DNA of 64,000 bases from Roseimaritima ulvae (GTDB lineage: Bacteria > Planctomycetota > Planctomycetia > Pirellulales > Pirellulaceae), in the NCBI RefSeq assembly GCF_008065135.1, contig NZ_CP042914.1, positions 8,103,404 to 8,167,403 on the forward strand, read 5' to 3'. The notes under the pieces are model-generated. The model was not told where the DNA came from. It did not search any database and saw only the letters and a program-made list of their open reading frames with translations. Made by a program: the position numbers and the translations under genes. Positions 61,306-64,000 of this stretch are shown piece after piece. The first letter of the stretch is position 1. Each line of letters opens with the position of its first letter.

Positions 61306-62727
61306 ATGCAGACCACGGTGATTATCGGTGGCGGATTCAGCGGCACGTTAACCGCCGTCCAACTGGTTCGTCACGCCCGCTCCCCTCACCGTGTGGTGCT
61401 GGTCAACTCCGGCCGAGCTTTCGGGCGAGGCACCGCCTACGGGACCACTCGCAGCGAACATCTGCTGAACGTGGCCGCCAGAAACATGTCGGCCTTTCCC
61501 GACCAACCCGATCACTTTTTTCAGTGGTTGCGTTCGCGCAGTGACTTCGACGCGATGGACGATCGACAACTGCGGGAAACCTTCGTGCCGCGACGGATCT
61601 ACGGCGACTACATCCGCTCGATCGCTCTGCACTACTTGAACCCGGCCGATCCCCGCAATGTCGTACAGACGACGATCTTGCCGGACACGGCGGTAGATAT
61701 TGAACCGCGGGGTCGAGGCGGCATCGTGATGTTGCAGGAGGGAGAACCGATCGAGGCCGAGTCGATCCTGTTGGCGACCGGCAATCAACCTCCGGCCGGT
61801 TTGCCCGGTTCCCAGCGAATCGCCAACGACCGACGCTATATCGCCAATCCCTGGAACCCCTGGCACGAGCAACTGCCTCCGAAAGACGCCCACCTGGTGA
61901 TCTTGGGAACCGGTTTGACGGCGGTCGATGTGATCGTGACCTTACGGCATCTGGGTTGGTCGGGACGGATCACCGCGATCTCGCGCAACGGTTTGTTGCC
62001 GCAGCGGCATTTTCGCGGCATCCAGTGGCCGGACGCGATCGGCGACGACGGACAAACGCGAAGCTTAAAAGAGTTGTCGACCCTGATCCGCCAGGATTGC
62101 CAACGCCTGCGCGGAGCCAGCCAGAACCCGGCGATTGCGATCGACAAACTGCGCGGCCGCACGCAGGCGTTATGGAAGAGTTTGTCGGTGGAAGAACGCC
62201 AGCGTTTCCTGCGGCACTACGCTGCCCAGTGGAACGTGCTGCGTCATCGCATTGCCGGTCCCATTCACGACGCCGTCACCGACGCCATCGACGCCGGACA
62301 ATTAACCGTCCTGCAAGCCACGATCGAAGGTCTATCGGCCAACGAGCGTCACCTGCAGATCCATCTGGCCGGCGAGGGTGACACGCCTCGCACCATCGAC
62401 GCCGACATGGTGATCAATTGCACGGGCCCCAAAGCGCGTTTCTCCGACACCACGGTGCCGCTTTATCAAAACCTTTTTCAACGCGGCGTGGCCCGCCCCG
62501 ATGCGATGGACATGGGTTTGGCGGTGGATGATTCCTTCGCGTTGCAGCCGGCCGAAGGTCACAGCACGGCGGCGATTTACGCCATCGGACCGTTGCTCAA
62601 GGGCACGCTGTGGGAATCGGTTGCGGTCCCGGAACTGCGCGGCCAAGCGATGCAGGTGGCTCGGACGATTCTGCAACAGCAACCCGATCCGCTGCCCCAG
62701 TCGGACTTGATCGAGTATTGCATCTGA
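61306..62727 (+). CDS. FAD/NAD(P)-binding oxidoreductase (HI0933/PF13454-like)
   Basis: 473 residues from ATG 61306, with GAGGAA 7 bases upstream; the frame opens at 61156 without a signal. The N-terminal dinucleotide site is TTVIIGGGFSGTLTAVQLV. RGTAYGTTRSEHLLNVAARN and MSAFPDQPDHFFQWL are typical of the FAD-NAD(P)-binding PF13454 group. A second Rossmann site is LVILGTGLTAVDVIVTLRHL, then ISRNGLLPQRH and MVINCTGPKARF. Related proteins include N-hydroxylase-like and thioredoxin-reductase-like enzymes. The substrate is unknown; MarR control suggests response to a small molecule or oxidant. Confidence 0.87.
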   Translation: MQTTVIIGGGFSGTLTAVQLVRHARSPHRVVLVNSGRAFGRGTAYGTTRSEHLLNVAARNMSAFPDQPDHFFQWLRSRSDFDAMDDRQLRETFVPRRIYGDYIRSIALHYLNPADPRNVVQTTILPDTAVDIEPRGRGGIVMLQEGEPIEAESILLATGNQPPAGLPGSQRIANDRRYIANPWNPWHEQLPPKDAHLVILGTGLTAVDVIVTLRHLGWSGRITAISRNGLLPQRHFRGIQWPDAIGDDGQTRSLKELSTLIRQDCQRLRGASQNPAIAIDKLRGRTQALWKSLSVEERQRFLRHYAAQWNVLRHRIAGPIHDAVTDAIDAGQLTVLQATIEGLSANERHLQIHLAGEGDTPRTIDADMVINCTGPKARFSDTTVPLYQNLFQRGVARPDAMDMGLAVDDSFALQPAEGHSTAAIYAIGPLLKGTLWESVAVPELRGQAMQVARTILQQQPDPLPQSDLIEYCI

Positions 62728-62750
62728 GGGAGCCGCGAGACCGCGGACGA

Positions 62751-64000
62751 TTGGGTTTGAACCACAACCACAACCACAGCGACAACGCAGATCCTCAGCA
62801 CCCTTCCCTGCCCGCTCGTTGGCGACGCGCGCCCTCGGGCACGGCTGCCGTGCTGGCGTTATCGTTTGTGGGCTCGGCCGCTTATGCGATCACCCACGCG
62901 CTGGCGCTGACGCTGTTCCTATCGCGGTTGACGACCGAACAACTGCCCTATGCCCTGGCGGTGGCGGCTCTGCTGGCCGCGGCGGTGGCTCGCGGCTGTA
63001 ACCGCTTGGTGCGGCGGTACTCGCCACGATTTGCTCTCCGCGGCAGTTACCTGGCGCTGTGTGGCGGGTCGCTGGTGTTGACGATCTTGGTGGCTTTTGC
63101 GGGAGCGGTGCCGGCCGTGTTGGTGGCTCTGTTCGTGTTGGCCGAGCTGCGTGGTACGGTGAATTCGGTGCACACCACCATTTGGAGCAACGAGGCGTTT
63201 GCCGCTGGTCGTTCGCACCAACCCTACGTGTGGGTTTCCACGGCGGCCACGCTGGCGGGCGTTCTGACCGGTGCCCTGCTGACATTCTCGGCCCAGTACC
63301 TGGGCGCGGTTTCCATCTTGGCTTTGGCCACCGCGCTCGACCTGGTGGTGCTGTTGATGATCGCCCAACGTCTTCCGCAAACCGCGGCGGTATCGTCGCG
63401 ATGCGAGGCGACCGCGAAGCAACCCGCCGGCGGGCCGCTCGAGCCCGTCCGGTCCCCCCTATCCGTCGCCTCCGCCCTGGCCGCCACGACCCACGAACGG
63501 CAATACCGCCGGGTGCGACACTATCGCTGGGCCCTGGGCATGGTGTTGGTGTCCGAAGTCATCGCGTTAACCTTTATCGGTTATCAATGGAAAGCGATCA
63601 CCGGCGATTTCCTGGCCAACGACGAAGCCTCGCTGCTGGGGTTTGTAGCGGCCTTCGGCGCCGCGTTGGACGGCTGTGTGCTGATCGTGCAGTGGACCGC
63701 GGCCGGCCGGTCGCTGGACCGGTTTGGCATTGGCTGGGTGCTGTTGCTGTATCCGTTGCTATTGTTATTAGCGGGGTTTGGCATGCTGGCGGCCCCCACC
63801 ACGGCGGCGTTGTACATTGCCATCAGCGTGGCTCGGGGAATGAACGTGCTGCGTCGATCGATCTACGCTCCGGCACTCGCCTCCGCTTATGCCATTTTTC
63901 GCCCCGACATCCGCCGTCGTGCGATCGTTGTCAATCAAGGTGCCCTAAAACCTCTGGCCGAAGCCGGCTCCGCCTTGGCCTTGATCTGGTTTGTCCCGCA
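62751..64000 (+). CDS. Multi-spanning transporter (ATP/ADP-translocase or MFS-like), 3' end outside window
   Basis: An open frame with no stop to the window end. The start is probably TTG 62751 or 62757; the first residues are NHNHNHSDNADPQH. At least nine hydrophobic segments follow, such as VLALSFVGSAAYAITHALAL, LVLTILVAFAGAVPAVLVAL and GWVLLLYPLLLLLAGFGMLA. The segment AELRGTVNSVHTTIWSNEAF after helix 4 recalls the loop of NTT/Npt-type transporters, and helix pairing suggests MFS. About 417 codons are visible. The family is not secure. It follows the oxidoreductase by 23 bases and may share its transcript. Confidence 0.6.
   Translation, partial: MGLNHNHNHSDNADPQHPSLPARWRRAPSGTAAVLALSFVGSAAYAITHALALTLFLSRLTTEQLPYALAVAALLAAAVARGCNRLVRRYSPRFALRGSYLALCGGSLVLTILVAFAGAVPAVLVALFVLAELRGTVNSVHTTIWSNEAFAAGRSHQPYVWVSTAATLAGVLTGALLTFSAQYLGAVSILALATALDLVVLLMIAQRLPQTAAVSSRCEATAKQPAGGPLEPVRSPLSVASALAATTHERQYRRVRHYRWALGMVLVSEVIALTFIGYQWKAITGDFLANDEASLLGFVAAFGAALDGCVLIVQWTAAGRSLDRFGIGWVLLLYPLLLLLAGFGMLAAPTTAALYIAISVARGMNVLRRSIYAPALASAYAIFRPDIRRRAIVVNQGALKPLAEAGSALALIWFVP

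Overview
The window most likely comes from a planctomycete of the family Pirellulaceae (Rhodopirellula/Rosistilla-like). This rests on protein families that are frequent or confined there: two DUF1559 proteins, two formylglycine sulfatases, two very large PVC-type propeller/HEAT/cytochrome c proteins, a BBP7-like outer-membrane barrel, a DUF6268 barrel, a CE15 esterase, a bacterial eRF1-like (baeRF) protein, and many non-ATG starts. The DNA is GC-rich except for about 25.6-29.4 kb, which looks AT-richer. Intergenic space is full of short palindromic repeats of at least seven families.

0-16 kb: mostly minus-strand envelope and housekeeping genes. They are a partial outer-membrane barrel, a secretin-N/BON-type secreted protein, a SpoU methyltransferase next to zwf, a divergent ferredoxin-NADP reductase, a stand-alone DUF1559 protein between two 89-bp palindromes, two tandem sulfatases, a DUF2071 protein, an inositol-phosphatase-like enzyme, an aldo/keto reductase and a glycosyltransferase-like protein. 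16.4-20.5 kb is a tight three-gene MacAB/LolCD-like export operon whose adaptor carries a C-terminal EF-hand region. 20.9-25 kb (minus) holds a BshC-like protein coupled to a GT2 glycosyltransferase, then infC and a Nif3 protein.

25.3-35.4 kb is the accessory part. It starts at a tRNA-Val(GAC) with a strong terminator, followed by a TacA/TacT-type toxin-antitoxin operon with a perfect 19-bp palindrome between its -35 and -10 boxes. Next are two WG-repeat lipoproteins, each preceded by and overlapping the tail of a small homologous reading frame; a third, broken copy of that tail lies at about 35.2 kb. Five copies of one repeat family (E) punctuate this segment and were not seen elsewhere in the window. 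The segment also carries a PVC cytochrome protein, a DUF502 membrane protein and a methyltransferase.

35.4-47.8 kb is signalling: a 1654-residue CheB-CheR-PAS-kinase-receiver protein, a DUF6268 barrel, a baeRF protein, a periplasmic-sensor hybrid kinase with two receivers and an HPt domain, and a receiver-PP2C phosphatase directly after it. 47.9-53.4 kb (minus) is a CotH-like/propeller/HEAT/cytochrome c fusion followed by an ECF sigma factor and an overlapping membrane anti-sigma-like protein. 53.6-58.6 kb has a CE15 esterase and a DUF1559-PepSY-DUF2271 operon with DUF4198 downstream. A good Fur-box-like palindrome lies upstream of this operon, so iron control is the best reading. 58.8-64 kb holds a YeiH-type transporter overlapping a small membrane protein, a MarR regulator divergent from a FAD/NAD(P)-binding oxidoreductase with a palindrome over the promoter, and a truncated transporter at the window end.

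No CRISPR array, rRNA or intact transposase was seen.
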